A stretch of 64,000 bases of DNA, from assembly GCF_000697965.2 (NCBI RefSeq), contig NZ_CP015882.1, forward strand, positions 186,001 through 250,000, written 5' to 3'. Shown in pieces: positions 45,060-53,306 of the stretch; position 1 is the first letter of the stretch; each line of letters begins with the position of its first letter. The position numbers were made by a program, and so were the translations under genes. The notes beneath the pieces were generated by a model that was not told the origin of the DNA, did not search any database, and saw nothing but the letters and a program-made list of their open reading frames with translations. The DNA comes from Ensifer adhaerens (GTDB taxonomy: Bacteria > Pseudomonadota > Alphaproteobacteria > Rhizobiales > Rhizobiaceae).

Positions 45060-45691
45060 TTCTCGCTGACTTGGAGGTTGCCCCAGCGATCAAGGCGCTT
45101 GTGGCAGACGACATTCTTGCCAACCTTGGCCTGAATGTCGCACTTCACGCGGCATTGCTCGTCAAGAACGGAAAAGGCCTCCTGATATGTGGCGCGGCGG
45201 GGGCCGGCAAGACGACACTCGCCGTGGCATTGCTCGCGGCAGGCTTCACCTACGGCGGAGATGATATCGCGCTGATGGATGAGGATGGACTGCTTGTGGG
45301 AGTGCCCTTCTCGCCCGCATTGAAGCAGGGGTCTTGGGGGCTGCTCGGCCACATGTCAGATGCAATTCTGGCAGCGCCAATCCATAGTCGGCTCGACAAT
45401 AAGCGTGTGCGCTATCCGACAGGGCTGCCCTATGCTGCACGCGTGCGGGTTCAGCCTGAAGCTGTCGTGCTGATCCGCCGTCGTCGCACCGGGCCAGTCT
45501 TTTGCGACGTTGAGCCCATGCGTGCCCTTTCGGAACTACTGGCCGGTGCGCACACGCCAGAGCGTCGCCTCGCCTTGCCGCAGTTTCAGCGGCTCCTCGA
45601 TATGGTTTCACAGGCGCGCACCGTCGAGCTTACCTACTCTTCCCTCGACAGAGCCGTAGAGACATTGAGGCGCCTTCATGACAGGCAATAG
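45005..45691 (+). CDS. HPr-kinase-like protein kinase
   Basis: 228 residues from GTG 45005. The HprK-type P-loop is GAAGAGKTT (63-71), followed by TYGGDDIALMDEDG with the acidic pair of HprK-like kinases and VRYPTGLPYAARVRVQPEAVVLIRRR. HprK homologues in lasso-peptide clusters (ThcoK, PadeK) phosphorylate the peptide. Open, protein-like sequence in the same frame extends upstream to 44852 (TFDFEGTAVSLAFYDRELRDLVVPIFAH...) but holds no ATG, GTG or TTG, so the true N-terminus was probably lost to a frameshift near 44850-44870. Overlaps the NTase gene by 14 bases. Confidence 0.8.
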   Translation: MARFGERVCISRHRSSGMILADLEVAPAIKALVADDILANLGLNVALHAALLVKNGKGLLICGAAGAGKTTLAVALLAAGFTYGGDDIALMDEDGLLVGVPFSPALKQGSWGLLGHMSDAILAAPIHSRLDNKRVRYPTGLPYAARVRVQPEAVVLIRRRRTGPVFCDVEPMRALSELLAGAHTPERRLALPQFQRLLDMVSQARTVELTYSSLDRAVETLRRLHDRQ

Positions 45692-46760
45692 TTGGCGCGA
45701 TCTGGTTACGCTCGCCTCCTGCCTCAACGGGCACATACCGAAAGAGGCGAACTGGGACGGGATCGTAGCCCTTGCGAACAGAAGCCTGACGATCACCTCA
45801 CTTGCAGGCGCGGTGAAGGAAGCCAACCCGCACTTGCCGGAGGATCTCTCCAACTATCTATCGATGATATATCGGCGGAACACTGACCGAAATTGCAGAC
45901 TGAAAGCTCAGCTGGGCGAGGCGGCCGCATCGCTGAACGAGATCGGTATAGAGCCCATCGTGCTGAAGGGGACAGCCATCCTTGCGAGTGCTGTCCCTGA
46001 AGCGCTTGGTGCACGGCTTCTGACCGATTTGGACATTCTTGTCCGCCCCCAGGATATGCGAGAGGCATCAAACGCACTGTGCCGTCAGGGATATGAGGTT
46101 GCGCTATCTTCCGGTGAAGGTTCCTGGCCAGGGAATGCGGAATACCATCTCCCAGTCGTCCTGATCCGTCCAACGGATGTCGGAAGCATTGATCTTCAGT
46201 GTCGACCGAAAGGGCCGGCCTCCTTCGGAGACGCGGAATGGCTTTGTGGCGATAGTTGCGTGGTCGATATTGGCGGAGGCCGTGTACGCGTTCCAACGGC
46301 CTTTGCGCAGATCATTCTTTTCATTCTTCACGATCAGTTTCAAGATGGTGACTATTGGCGCGGGCTACTCGACCTGCGCCATCTGCTGGACATAGCAACG
46401 CTCGCCCGCGCGTCCTCGGTCGACTGGAACGGACTTAGAGCGCTTTTTGCGAGCGGCTATGAGAGGAACGCGGTCGAGACCCAAATCGTAACAGCTGCCG
46501 CGCTTCTCGGCCTAGACCGAACGGCGATTAGGGGAGTGGGATCGACGGCCAGGATCCAGTTTGCCCGGCGGCGACTTCAGCTCGGCTGTGACTACCTGCG
46601 GGCTCCGCTCACGCTCCTGACTCTCATCTCGGAAGTTGCCCACTATCGCTCCTGGGATCGTTTTGGGGGCGAGCCTTATCCTTCTAAGCGCCGGGAGCTT
46701 GTGCGAAAGGCTCGCGAATTGCGGCGGAACTTCCGCGCCAAGCCTCCCGGAAAACTGTAG
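45678..46760 (+). CDS. Nucleotidyltransferase family protein (PF14907 type)
   Basis: A 360-residue protein: IVLKGTAIL (95-102) and ARLLTDLDILVRP with Asp117 and Asp119 give the LKG...DxD pattern of uncharacterised nucleotidyltransferases (NTP_transf_5). VGSIDLQCRPKG and a His-rich helix near LFILHDQF follow. Such proteins are found with HprK-like kinases in lasso-peptide and related RiPP clusters; the reaction is not established in general. Start overlaps the kinase end, so co-translated. Intact, unlike its neighbours. Confidence 0.85.
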   Translation: MTGNSWRDLVTLASCLNGHIPKEANWDGIVALANRSLTITSLAGAVKEANPHLPEDLSNYLSMIYRRNTDRNCRLKAQLGEAAASLNEIGIEPIVLKGTAILASAVPEALGARLLTDLDILVRPQDMREASNALCRQGYEVALSSGEGSWPGNAEYHLPVVLIRPTDVGSIDLQCRPKGPASFGDAEWLCGDSCVVDIGGGRVRVPTAFAQIILFILHDQFQDGDYWRGLLDLRHLLDIATLARASSVDWNGLRALFASGYERNAVETQIVTAAALLGLDRTAIRGVGSTARIQFARRRLQLGCDYLRAPLTLLTLISEVAHYRSWDRFGGEPYPSKRRELVRKARELRRNFRAKPPGKL

Positions 46761-46922
46761 CCGATTGGGAAGCCTTCGAGTTTGCAACCGAGCATTGACC
46801 TCGGGCGCATATGCGGAGGGCACCCCAGCTACATCTAAAGATATATGGATAACTCGTAGCTTTTAATGTAAAAGTAGTTAGTGCTAATATATCTAACATC
46901 CGTTGGACGGGTGGGAGGGCAG

Positions 46923-47218
46923 ATGGCCGAAGAATTCAACCAATCACGAAGCGACCATGATCGGCGCGAGTTTCTGAAGAGCTGCGGTCGATTTGCGGTC
47001 GTAACCCACCAGTCGTCACAATGCTTCTGTCAACCAGCCTGACGTCGCAAGCGATTGCCTCTTCCGGTGGTGGCGGTGGCGGCAGCAAAGGAAACAATGG
47101 TTGGGGTAACGGGCCGAGTTCGACAAATAGAGGAAGTAGCCACGGGCGTGGTGTTTCGCGCGGAGGACCGGGTGCCGGTCAATCGCAGAGCAGCAGCAAA
47201 ATGAACGGACGCCCTTAG
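46923..47218 (+). pseudogene. Leader-like Gly/Ser-rich peptide gene with a one-base frameshift
   Basis: ATG 46923 (GGGAGG 7 bases upstream) reads MAEEFNQ...DRREFLKSCGRFAVVT and then shifts frame at GTAACCCACC (about 47001-47010). Restoring one C (CCCC) gives VVTPPVVTMLLSTSLTSQAIASSGGGGGG, then a tail rich in Gly, Ser, Asn and Arg ending NGRP: about 98 residues. RREFLKxCGRFAVVTPP...LLLSTSLTSxAIA is a twin-arginine-like leader known from small peptides of alpha-proteobacteria. It lies last after PqqD, kinase and NTase genes and is the best candidate substrate of that set. Confidence 0.75.
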
Positions 47219-47867
47219 ACCACATTTGGCTCGTCGCCCAGTGGCTCACCACATGAGAAGCAGCCGAAACTCAATGGAAGCTCCGGGAGCTCACCTTGAA
47301 CGGATCTATGTCCAAGTCCTGTTTGTAGATATCCGCACGGCGGCCTTGCGATTGTCGCGCCGCTGACGAGAATCAAGCTGCTGCCCCCCGACAGTCGCGT
47401 TCACCCTTGGCCTCCGCGCGCGAAACGGTCCGCTTCGCGTTAGGTCTGCACGGAGGAGCGACAGCGGAGCGCCCTAAGCGTCAGCCGGTACGGGAATAGG
47501 TCCTCGACGACCCGACCTCGCCTGCGGCATGGATTCCAGCGCGACCTCGGGCTCTTGCATTTCGCAGACTCAGCGGGCTGTCAAACGAAGTGAGGATCTG
47601 ACCCCGCCTATTGCCTCACCCAGGAATGTTACTGACGCTGAGGGCAATGAGACGGCCCGTATCTCCTCCCGCCGTTAGCGTGAGGAGATACGGGCGCGCG
47701 CTTCATCCAGTACAGAGCCACCAGTCCTTCCCGAACCTAGAGACCATACCGGACAGCATATTGCCAAGTGCAAGGCGGCGTCAGAGCCTGTCACAGCCTT
47801 AAGCGTGGACGTCGCCTTAGGGGGCGGACAGACCGGGCTCCCACGAGCCGGCTACGGCTTGTTGCTG
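47219..47867. other. Non-coding stretch before the IS21-type element
   Basis: About 650 bp with no credible gene. It contains one strong palindrome (47656-47694) and shows no clear similarity to the neighbouring genes. The sequence GTGAGGATCTGACCCC near 47592 looks like the flank of a lost mobile element, but I cannot support that further. Confidence 0.45.
47656..47694. repeat. Long perfect hairpin
   Basis: CCCGTATCTCCTC (47656-47668) pairs perfectly with GAGGAGATACGGG (47682-47694) around a 13-base loop. There is no T run after it, so it is not a typical terminator. It could be a relic of an insertion-sequence end or a processing signal. Confidence 0.6.
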
Positions 47868-49604
47868 TAAATTTACGTTTTGGGTTTCCAAATCGCATGA
47901 TGTATCGACTGGAAGCGGATCTTTGCGGGTTTCGGTAATTCGCGGATAGGGTTTCCATTAAATCCCGGACAGTCTTTCGGCGATTAAAACATCGACTTTC
48001 GCACGCGCCGTTTTGCCATTCTGGACCCCGATTTGAGAGGGGTGCGGGGAATGGCGAGACGGAAGCAGGCGAGACTTACTGACGTGAAGGACATTCGATC
48101 GATATTGCGACTGACGCACGAACAGGGGCTTTCGGTTCGTGCGATATCGGAACGGCTGAAGATCAGCAAAACGACCATTTCGACCTACCTGCTGCGGGCG
48201 CGTGAGGCCGGGCTGACGGGCTGGCCGTTGCCGCCTGGGCTTGACGAGGACGCTGTGTTGCAGCGTCGCCTGTTCCATCGTCGCGGCCGCCCGCCCCAGG
48301 ATATGCACGCGCCCGACTGGAGCCAGATCGCCAGTGAACTGAAGCGAAAGGGCGTGACGCTGACGCTGTTGTGGCAGGAATATCGCGAGCGGCACCCGAA
48401 CGGTTATGGATACACTTGGTTCTGTGAGCGCTTCGCCGCTTTCGAACAGCGCGCCAGCGCCACTTTCCGCAATCGCCACACCGCTGGCGCGGCGATGCAG
48501 ACCGACTATGCTGGTCACACCGTCCCCGTCATTGATCCGGCGACGGGCGAGATCCGGCCGGCGCAGATCTTCGTCGCGGTTCTGCCGGCCTCTTTGTACA
48601 CCTTCGCCTATGCGAGCTTCACTCAACGGCTGCCAGACTGGATCGAGGGTCAGCAACGGGCTTTGAGCTTCTTCGGGGGCGTAACGAAAGCGATCGTCTG
48701 CGACAACCTCAAGGCCGGCGTTGCCAAGCCCTTGTGGTTCGAGCCGACCATCAACGCCACTTTTGCGGCATTCGCCGAACATTACGACACGACGATCCTG
48801 CCGACCCGCCCAAAACGGCCGAAGGACAAAGCCAAGGTCGAAGGCAGCGTTCTGATCGTTGAGCGCTGGATCCTGGCGCGACTGAGGAATGAGCGCTTCT
48901 TCAGCCTCGTTGATCTCAACGTGCGGATCAACCAGCTCCTCGGCGATCTCAATAACCGGCCGATGCGGCGTGTTGGCAAATCCCGACATCAACTCTTCGA
49001 GGCGATCGAACGCGAAGCGCTCGCCCCCTTGCCAGCAACGCCATTCGAATATTCCGAATGGAAATCGGCAAAGGTTCATCCCGACTATCATGTCGAGGTC
49101 AATAAGGCCGTCTACTCCGTGCCGCACCGCCTGATTGGCCGCCAGGTCGATGTCCGGCTCACAAGCCGGATCGTCGAGGTCTTCCATGATCACCAACGCG
49201 TCGCCAGTCACCGCCGGACGTCGCAGCGGGCTGGTCACGTCACCGTCAACGAACACATGCCGAAGACGCATCAGCACTATGCCAACACCACCCCGGCGAG
49301 CCTGATCAAGCAGGCCGCAAAGATTGGCCGCAACGCTGCGATCCTGATCGAACGGCTGATGCGCGACAGGCCCCATCCCCAGCAGGGATACCGCGCCGCT
49401 CAAGGCGTTCTATCACTCGCGCGCCGGTACGGACCTGAGCGTCTTGAAGCCGCGTGCGATCGGGCGCTGATGATCAATGCGACCAGCTATTCCTCCGTCA
49501 GCACCATCCTCAAATCCGGCCTCGATCAAGCTCCACCAGCCGCCGAGCCGGTCAAGCCAGCCCCGCCGCATGGCAACATCCGCGGCAGTTCCTATTACCA
49601 GTGA
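47868..49604 (+). mobile_element. IS21-family element, incomplete (no istB)
   Basis: The left end carries repeated GGGTTTC units (47881, 47929, 47948), as expected of the multiple terminal repeats of IS21-family elements, then the istA gene. The istB helper ATPase gene and the right end are absent: immediately after istA the sequence passes into a TetR-type coding remnant. The left boundary near 47868 is approximate. Confidence 0.6.
48051..49604 (+). CDS. istA: IS21-family transposase IstA
   Basis: A 517-residue transposase: ARRKQARLTDVKDIRSILRLTHEQGLSVRAISERLKISKTTISTYLLRAREAG (two helix-turn-helix segments), an integrase-like core starting AMQTDYAGHTVPVIDPATGE with the DDE residues, CDNLKAGV, LPTRPKRPKDKAKVEGSVLIVERWILARLRN, and the C-terminal beta domain HPDYHVEVNKAVYSVPHRLIGRQVDVR. 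ATG 48051 is chosen over GTG 48033. Full length, but without IstB it should not transpose alone. Confidence 0.92.
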   Translation: MARRKQARLTDVKDIRSILRLTHEQGLSVRAISERLKISKTTISTYLLRAREAGLTGWPLPPGLDEDAVLQRRLFHRRGRPPQDMHAPDWSQIASELKRKGVTLTLLWQEYRERHPNGYGYTWFCERFAAFEQRASATFRNRHTAGAAMQTDYAGHTVPVIDPATGEIRPAQIFVAVLPASLYTFAYASFTQRLPDWIEGQQRALSFFGGVTKAIVCDNLKAGVAKPLWFEPTINATFAAFAEHYDTTILPTRPKRPKDKAKVEGSVLIVERWILARLRNERFFSLVDLNVRINQLLGDLNNRPMRRVGKSRHQLFEAIEREALAPLPATPFEYSEWKSAKVHPDYHVEVNKAVYSVPHRLIGRQVDVRLTSRIVEVFHDHQRVASHRRTSQRAGHVTVNEHMPKTHQHYANTTPASLIKQAAKIGRNAAILIERLMRDRPHPQQGYRAAQGVLSLARRYGPERLEAACDRALMINATSYSSVSTILKSGLDQAPPAAEPVKPAPPHGNIRGSSYYQ

Positions 49605-49619
49605 AGAAAGGAAGACACT

Positions 49620-50188
49620 TGAATGCTCACAACAGATGCTCGATGTCGCGATGGAAATCGTCCGCAATCAGGGTGCGGATGAACTGACGCTCGGGACCTT
49701 GGCCGGAAAAGCAGGGGTCAGTCGCCCAATTGCTTACGAACACTTTTCTACCCGGGCCGGCCTCTTGGTGGCGCTGTTCAAGCGGTTGGAGGACAACTAT
49801 TGTCCACTGGCTCCGCTCTGCTCTCCGTGAAGCGCCAACTGACCTCACCGCCGTAGCTGACGTCATCAGCGATGCGTATTTCAAGTGCCTTGCCCAGTTT
49901 GGTCCAGAAGCTCTCGCAATCTCCGCCGCACTAAAAGGGACAGAGGAGATGGCCGCATAGCAACGGCTCATGCTCAACGTATACGTCGAGCTGATGTGTG
50001 ACGCGCTTCGGCCGTTCTCCGGCCTAGAAGATGAGCACTTGCGCCCCGTGTGCGTCGGTCTTCTAGGCGCAGCGGAGGCCCTTGCCTCCGAGGCACAAGC
50101 CGGGGCGATATCCCAGCAAATCGCCACGTCCGTATTAACGTCACTCATCGTAAAGGCTGTGGCTGATGGCCCCCACAAAGCTGGGTAA
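49620..50188 (+). pseudogene. TetR-family regulator, broken
   Basis: ECSQQMLDVAMEIVRNQGADELTLGTLAGKAGVSRPIAYEHFSTRAGLLVALFKRLEDNYC is a TetR DNA-binding domain. The frame then ends at 49830; the ligand-binding half continues in another frame (LREAPTDLTAVADVISDAYFKCLAQFGPEALAISAALKG), hits a TAG at 49958-49960 and resumes (MLNVYVELMCDALRPFSGLEDEHLRPV...). At least one frameshift and one stop. Its start was replaced by the IS21 element immediately upstream. Confidence 0.8.
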
Positions 50189-50337
50189 CGTTCCTGTCGC
50201 AAAGCCCGGGAAAGGACGATGAACTTTGACAAGGTTCTCAGGAGGGCACGCAGGGTGCGCCCGATCCCTGGCGCGGCCGGGCAGGTGAGACGTAGGCGCT
50301 GCATGAAGGCCGCACGACCAGTCCGCAGCGCCGTCTC

Positions 50338-50661
50338 CTAAGACAGCATTTCGAGACCGTGTTTCCGGACGATCGAGAGCAGCTTCAATGCGGGGCCGCT
50401 CGGCCGCTTGGCGCCGGTTTCCCACTTTTGTACGGTGGACCCGCTGGTATTGAGATAGCGCGCGAAGACTGGCTGGCTGACATGATTGTTCTCGCGTAAT
50501 GCCTTGATCTCAGCCGGCGTCATTTCCTGGGGGATGGACAGGCAAGTCTCATCGAAGGTCCTCATGGTTTCCTTGTCGATGGTACCTGCCGCAGACATGT
50601 CTTCGACGGCGCTATGGATCGCATCAAAGACATCGCTCTTGAACTTGCGCTTGGTCGCCAT
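50338..50661 (-). CDS. HigA/XRE-type antitoxin
   Basis: A 107-residue DNA-binding protein: an N-terminal segment (SDVFDAIHSAVEDMSAAGTIDKETMRTFDE) that should cover the toxin, then the helix-turn-helix MTPAEIKALRENNHVSQPVFARYLNTSGSTVQKWETGAKRPSGPALKLLSIVRKHG. AGAGGAG precedes ATG 50661. The gene lies just downstream of, and overlaps, a wrecked RelE-like toxin gene. Palindromes at 51011-51031 are its probable operator. Confidence 0.88.
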   Translation of the reverse strand: MATKRKFKSDVFDAIHSAVEDMSAAGTIDKETMRTFDETCLSIPQEMTPAEIKALRENNHVSQPVFARYLNTSGSTVQKWETGAKRPSGPALKLLSIVRKHGLEMLS

Positions 50662-51001
50662 TGCAAATCTCCTCTAGGGCGCCGGTCCCGATTTCGGCAT
50701 CAAGCTCCGCCTGCGTCTTGCGCCGCTAGAGTTCGGCGAGCTTCCGAAAAGCCAGGAGCTTGTCGTCATCGATGTTTGCGCGGTCCTTCTTCGCGAACAG
50801 ATAGGCGAACAACCTTCACCGGGTTTCGCCAGAACGAACGAACGGTGCAGGTTATCGTTGAGCGCTTCTTGAACACGCCGCCACCGAGATCGTCAGCCTG
50901 TGCGCGCGGCCTGCTCAATCGCCTTGCGGAGGGCCTTGTCTGAGATCCGCGCTTTCTTCGCTGCCTTGAAAAATCATGCTGTTCTGAAAGTCCGTCTGCA
51001 T
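50640..51001 (-). pseudogene. RelE-type toxin pseudogene
   Basis: From ATG 51001 the following in-order pieces appear in different frames: FKAAKKARISDKALRKAIEQAAR, QADDLGGGVFKKR, LNDNLHRSFVLAKPGEG, FAYLFAKKDRANIDDDKLLAFRKLAEL. Together they match a RelE/HigB-like (COG4737-type) mRNA-interferase toxin of ~110 residues. Four or more frameshifts or stops have inactivated it while the antitoxin stayed intact. Confidence 0.8.
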
Positions 51002-51010
51002 CGCTTCATA

Positions 51011-51031
51011 TAGCACTAGGTGCTACACCTA
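51011..51031. promoter_or_regulatory. Toxin-antitoxin operator, overlapping palindromes
   Basis: TAGCAC-TAG-GTGCTA (51011-51025) and TAGGTG-CTA-CACCTA (51017-51031) are both perfect inverted repeats and overlap by nine bases, 10 bp upstream of the toxin start. This arrangement is what a dimeric HigA-type antitoxin would bind to autoregulate its operon. Confidence 0.68.
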
Positions 51032-51396
51032 TCAAGTTGTCGGGAAAAATCGCGGAGACTTGCCGCCTCCCACCCTTGGTTCAAGATCCTGGCAGCAAGC
51101 GCCGCGTCGTCCTGCGGCAAGGAACGGCCGTAGTGGTTCGCAACCATCTCCCGTGTGTCCTACTCTCAAGCAACGTCGGCCCTTGAAACGCGCGCTTTTC
51201 TCACCTACCTCATTTTTGCCGGATGCCCTCTCGGATCCTGGCACGGGAACGATGGTCCATTTATGCGTTGGACTGGTTCGGTTCATATCTCTTCGCAAGG
51301 AGGATATGGTCCGGCGTCTGCCCGACCCCCTTGCGTAGCTGTTGTGCGATCGACCGTCTCGGTCTTCTGATCGTCAGTTCCGTCCGTCTCCGATCC

Positions 51397-51472
51397 TGCG
51401 GCCTCCGGCATGCACGTACTTGGCGCGTTTTAAGCAACAACAACGGCTGATTATGAAACGAAGGAGGATGCA
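51397..51472 (+). promoter_or_regulatory. Possible Shine-Dalgarno-masking RNA helix (heat-sensing candidate)
   Basis: TGCGGCCTCC (51397-51406) in the 5' leader can pair with GGAGGATGCA (51463-51472), which contains the ribosome site of the first hsp20 gene; nine of ten positions pair (one G-A mismatch, one G-U). Rhizobial small heat-shock genes are often controlled by RNA thermometers of the ROSE type. The 56-base loop is longer than in those, so this is only a candidate. Confidence 0.35.
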
Positions 51473-51473
51473 C

Positions 51474-51908
51474 ATGCTGATATCGGATTTTGGCCGCATG
51501 GGATTCGACCCATTTCTGGAAATGCGGCGAATGCAGCAGGAAATGAATCAGCGTTTGTCCGACATGACTGCCAAAGCCGCCCACGAGTTTCCACCCGTCA
51601 ACCTCTGGATGGGTGAGGGCAGCGTAGCGGTGACTGCTGAATTGCCTGGGATCGCGCCTGAAGAGGTCGATCTGACGGTTCGCGAGAACACGTTGACATT
51701 GAGGGGCGAACGCGGATCCCCGACGGAGGACGAGAGATCCGTCTGGCACCGGCGCGAACGAGTGTACGGAAACTTCTCTCGAACGGTGCAATTGCCTTTC
51801 CGCGTCGATCCGGAACAGGTCGAGGCGCGTTTCGCAAACGGGCTTCTTGAAGTCGAACTACACCGGCCCGAGACGGATCGACCGAAGAAGATCCAGATCA
51901 AAGGATAG
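51474..51908 (+). CDS. Small heat-shock protein Hsp20 (first)
   Basis: A 144-residue alpha-crystallin protein: FDPFLEMRRMQQEMNQRLSDM precedes the ACD PPVNLWMGEGSVAVTAELPGIAPEEVDLTVRENTLTLRGERGS, RRERVYGNFSRTVQLPFRVDPEQVEARFANGLLEVELHRPE, and the short C-terminal KKIQIKG with an I-x-I motif. ATP-independent holdase. ATG 51474 has AAGGAGG 6 bases upstream. Only 9 bases separate it from the second hsp20. Confidence 0.95.
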   Translation: MLISDFGRMGFDPFLEMRRMQQEMNQRLSDMTAKAAHEFPPVNLWMGEGSVAVTAELPGIAPEEVDLTVRENTLTLRGERGSPTEDERSVWHRRERVYGNFSRTVQLPFRVDPEQVEARFANGLLEVELHRPETDRPKKIQIKG

Positions 51909-51917
51909 GAGGCCAAA

Positions 51918-52322
51918 ATGGCTCAGGAACTGAAAACGACTGAACGCCGGGCTCCAAGCAAGCTTGACGGTGGCGAACCGACCCGTTCGCGCCCGGTGTT
52001 TGCCCCGCGCACCGATATCTATGAGACAGAGGACAATGTCGTTGTTCTCGTGGACATGCCGGGCGTCGCTTCAGAGGGTGTCGACATCACACTCGAGAAG
52101 CGGACGCTGGCGATTCGGGGCTACGCGACGGACGAACAGCACGACAACTATCGCCAAATCTATGCCGAATACGGCGCGGGCAATTATGAGCGCGTCTTCA
52201 CCCTGTCCGAAGATATCGATCGGGACAGTATCGAGGCATCGCAGAAGAACGGCGTCCTGCGGTTGGTCCTGCCCAAGGTCGCGCCGGCAAAGGCGAGAAA
52301 GATCAAGCTGAAGATGGCGTAA
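51918..52322 (+). CDS. Small heat-shock protein Hsp20 (second)
   Basis: 134 residues: TRSRPVFAPRTDIYETEDNVVVLVDMPGVASEGVDITLEKRTLAIRGYA, then YERVFTLSEDIDRDSIEASQKNGVLRLVLPKVAPAKARKIKLKMA. The alpha-crystallin domain is complete and the tail has the I-x-L motif used to build oligomers. AGGAGG 7 bases before the ATG. Middle gene of the triple operon. Confidence 0.95.
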   Translation: MAQELKTTERRAPSKLDGGEPTRSRPVFAPRTDIYETEDNVVVLVDMPGVASEGVDITLEKRTLAIRGYATDEQHDNYRQIYAEYGAGNYERVFTLSEDIDRDSIEASQKNGVLRLVLPKVAPAKARKIKLKMA

Positions 52323-52347
52323 TTCGTGCGGAGAAAGGAGGTTGACC

Positions 52348-52848
52348 ATGCAGATTAGAGATCTGATCCCCTGGGGCAGTAACAAGGGAAGCGAAATTGC
52401 GAAGTCAGACCAGGGAAATCCCGTCTTTTCCTTGCAGCGCGACGTGAACCGTATTTTCGAAGATTTCTGGAAGCGGCTCGATCAACCGTTCGGTGCCTTC
52501 GGGCGCTGGGATACCGGCGGGCCGCGAATGGACGTCACCGAAACCGAGAGTGCGATTGAGGTTTCGGTGGAGCTTCCTGGAATCGACCAGAAGGACGTCG
52601 ATGTCTCCCTGACGGACAGCGCGCTCACGATCAAAGGAGAAAAGAAAAGTGAGCAGGAAGAGAGCAAGAAGGGGTATCACTTGTTGGAACGCTCCTACGG
52701 GTCGTTCTACCGCTCGATCCCGTTACCATCGGGCGTCGACGCGGACAAAGCCGCCGCCCAGTTCAAGAACGGCGTCCTGACCGTGACGCTTCCAAAAACG
52801 GAGGAAGCGTTGTCGCGTGTTAGGAAGATCGAGGTGAAGGCGAGTTGA
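52348..52848 (+). CDS. Small heat-shock protein Hsp20 (third)
   Basis: 166 residues, the longest of the three: DLIPWG and NPVFSLQRDVNRIFEDFWKRLDQPFG form an amphipathic N-terminal arm, followed by the ACD PRMDVTETESAIEVSVELPGIDQKDVDVSLTDSALTIKGEKK, RSYGSFYRSIPLPSGVDADKAAAQFKNGVLTVTLPK and KIEVKAS. ATG 52348 follows AAGGAGG by 6 bases; TTG 52342 is discounted. This Hsp20 class is common in rhizobia as part of multi-copy sets. Confidence 0.95.
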   Translation: MQIRDLIPWGSNKGSEIAKSDQGNPVFSLQRDVNRIFEDFWKRLDQPFGAFGRWDTGGPRMDVTETESAIEVSVELPGIDQKDVDVSLTDSALTIKGEKKSEQEESKKGYHLLERSYGSFYRSIPLPSGVDADKAAAQFKNGVLTVTLPKTEEALSRVRKIEVKAS

Positions 52849-52903
52849 CATCGACTTCACGGTCGTGACATGCGGCGGGCGAAACCGCCGCATATGTTAG
52901 CGA

Positions 52904-53167
52904 TTACTGCAGAGGTCTCGTCCGTGGATAGGCCATCAAAGAAGCGCGGGCGCGGGCGAGATCTGCTCGGGCGACGGTCAGCATCTCGTCTGCCCTATCC
53001 AGAGCGCCGAAAGCAGCGGCAGTCGGATTGGGCCGTTCCGCAGTGATGCGAACCCAAGCGCGATCGATTTCAACAAGAGCCGCGCGAACATTCGCGATCG
53101 CTCGTTCGATGGCATCGTAGAGAGCGATCTCCTCTTCGGAGACGATTGGCGAATTGTCACCGCTCAT
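52904..53167 (-). CDS. Small helical protein of unknown function
   Basis: 87 residues, predicted mostly helical: VSEEEIALYDAIERAIANVRAALVEIDRAWVRI and FGALDRADEMLTVARADLARARASLMAY. GGAAGAG precedes the ATG by 5 bases. It converges on the heat-shock operon. No family recognised. Confidence 0.55.
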   Translation of the reverse strand: MSGDNSPIVSEEEIALYDAIERAIANVRAALVEIDRAWVRITAERPNPTAAAFGALDRADEMLTVARADLARARASLMAYPRTRPLQ

Positions 53168-53306
53168 CGATCTCTTCCGGTCACACGGGTCCCTGGTGCA
53201 GGCTCGAATTGCAAAATACCACGAAGAGTACCCTTCTTAAACAGTCAGCGTGGCGCCGTTGGGATGGCAATCGCCAGAACCCGTGGGCATCGATGTGCTA
53301 AAGGCA

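Noticed and set aside
47881..47960. CRISPR-like repeats (GGGTTTC units)
   Set aside because: Only three short, irregularly spaced units; better explained as IS21 terminal repeats.
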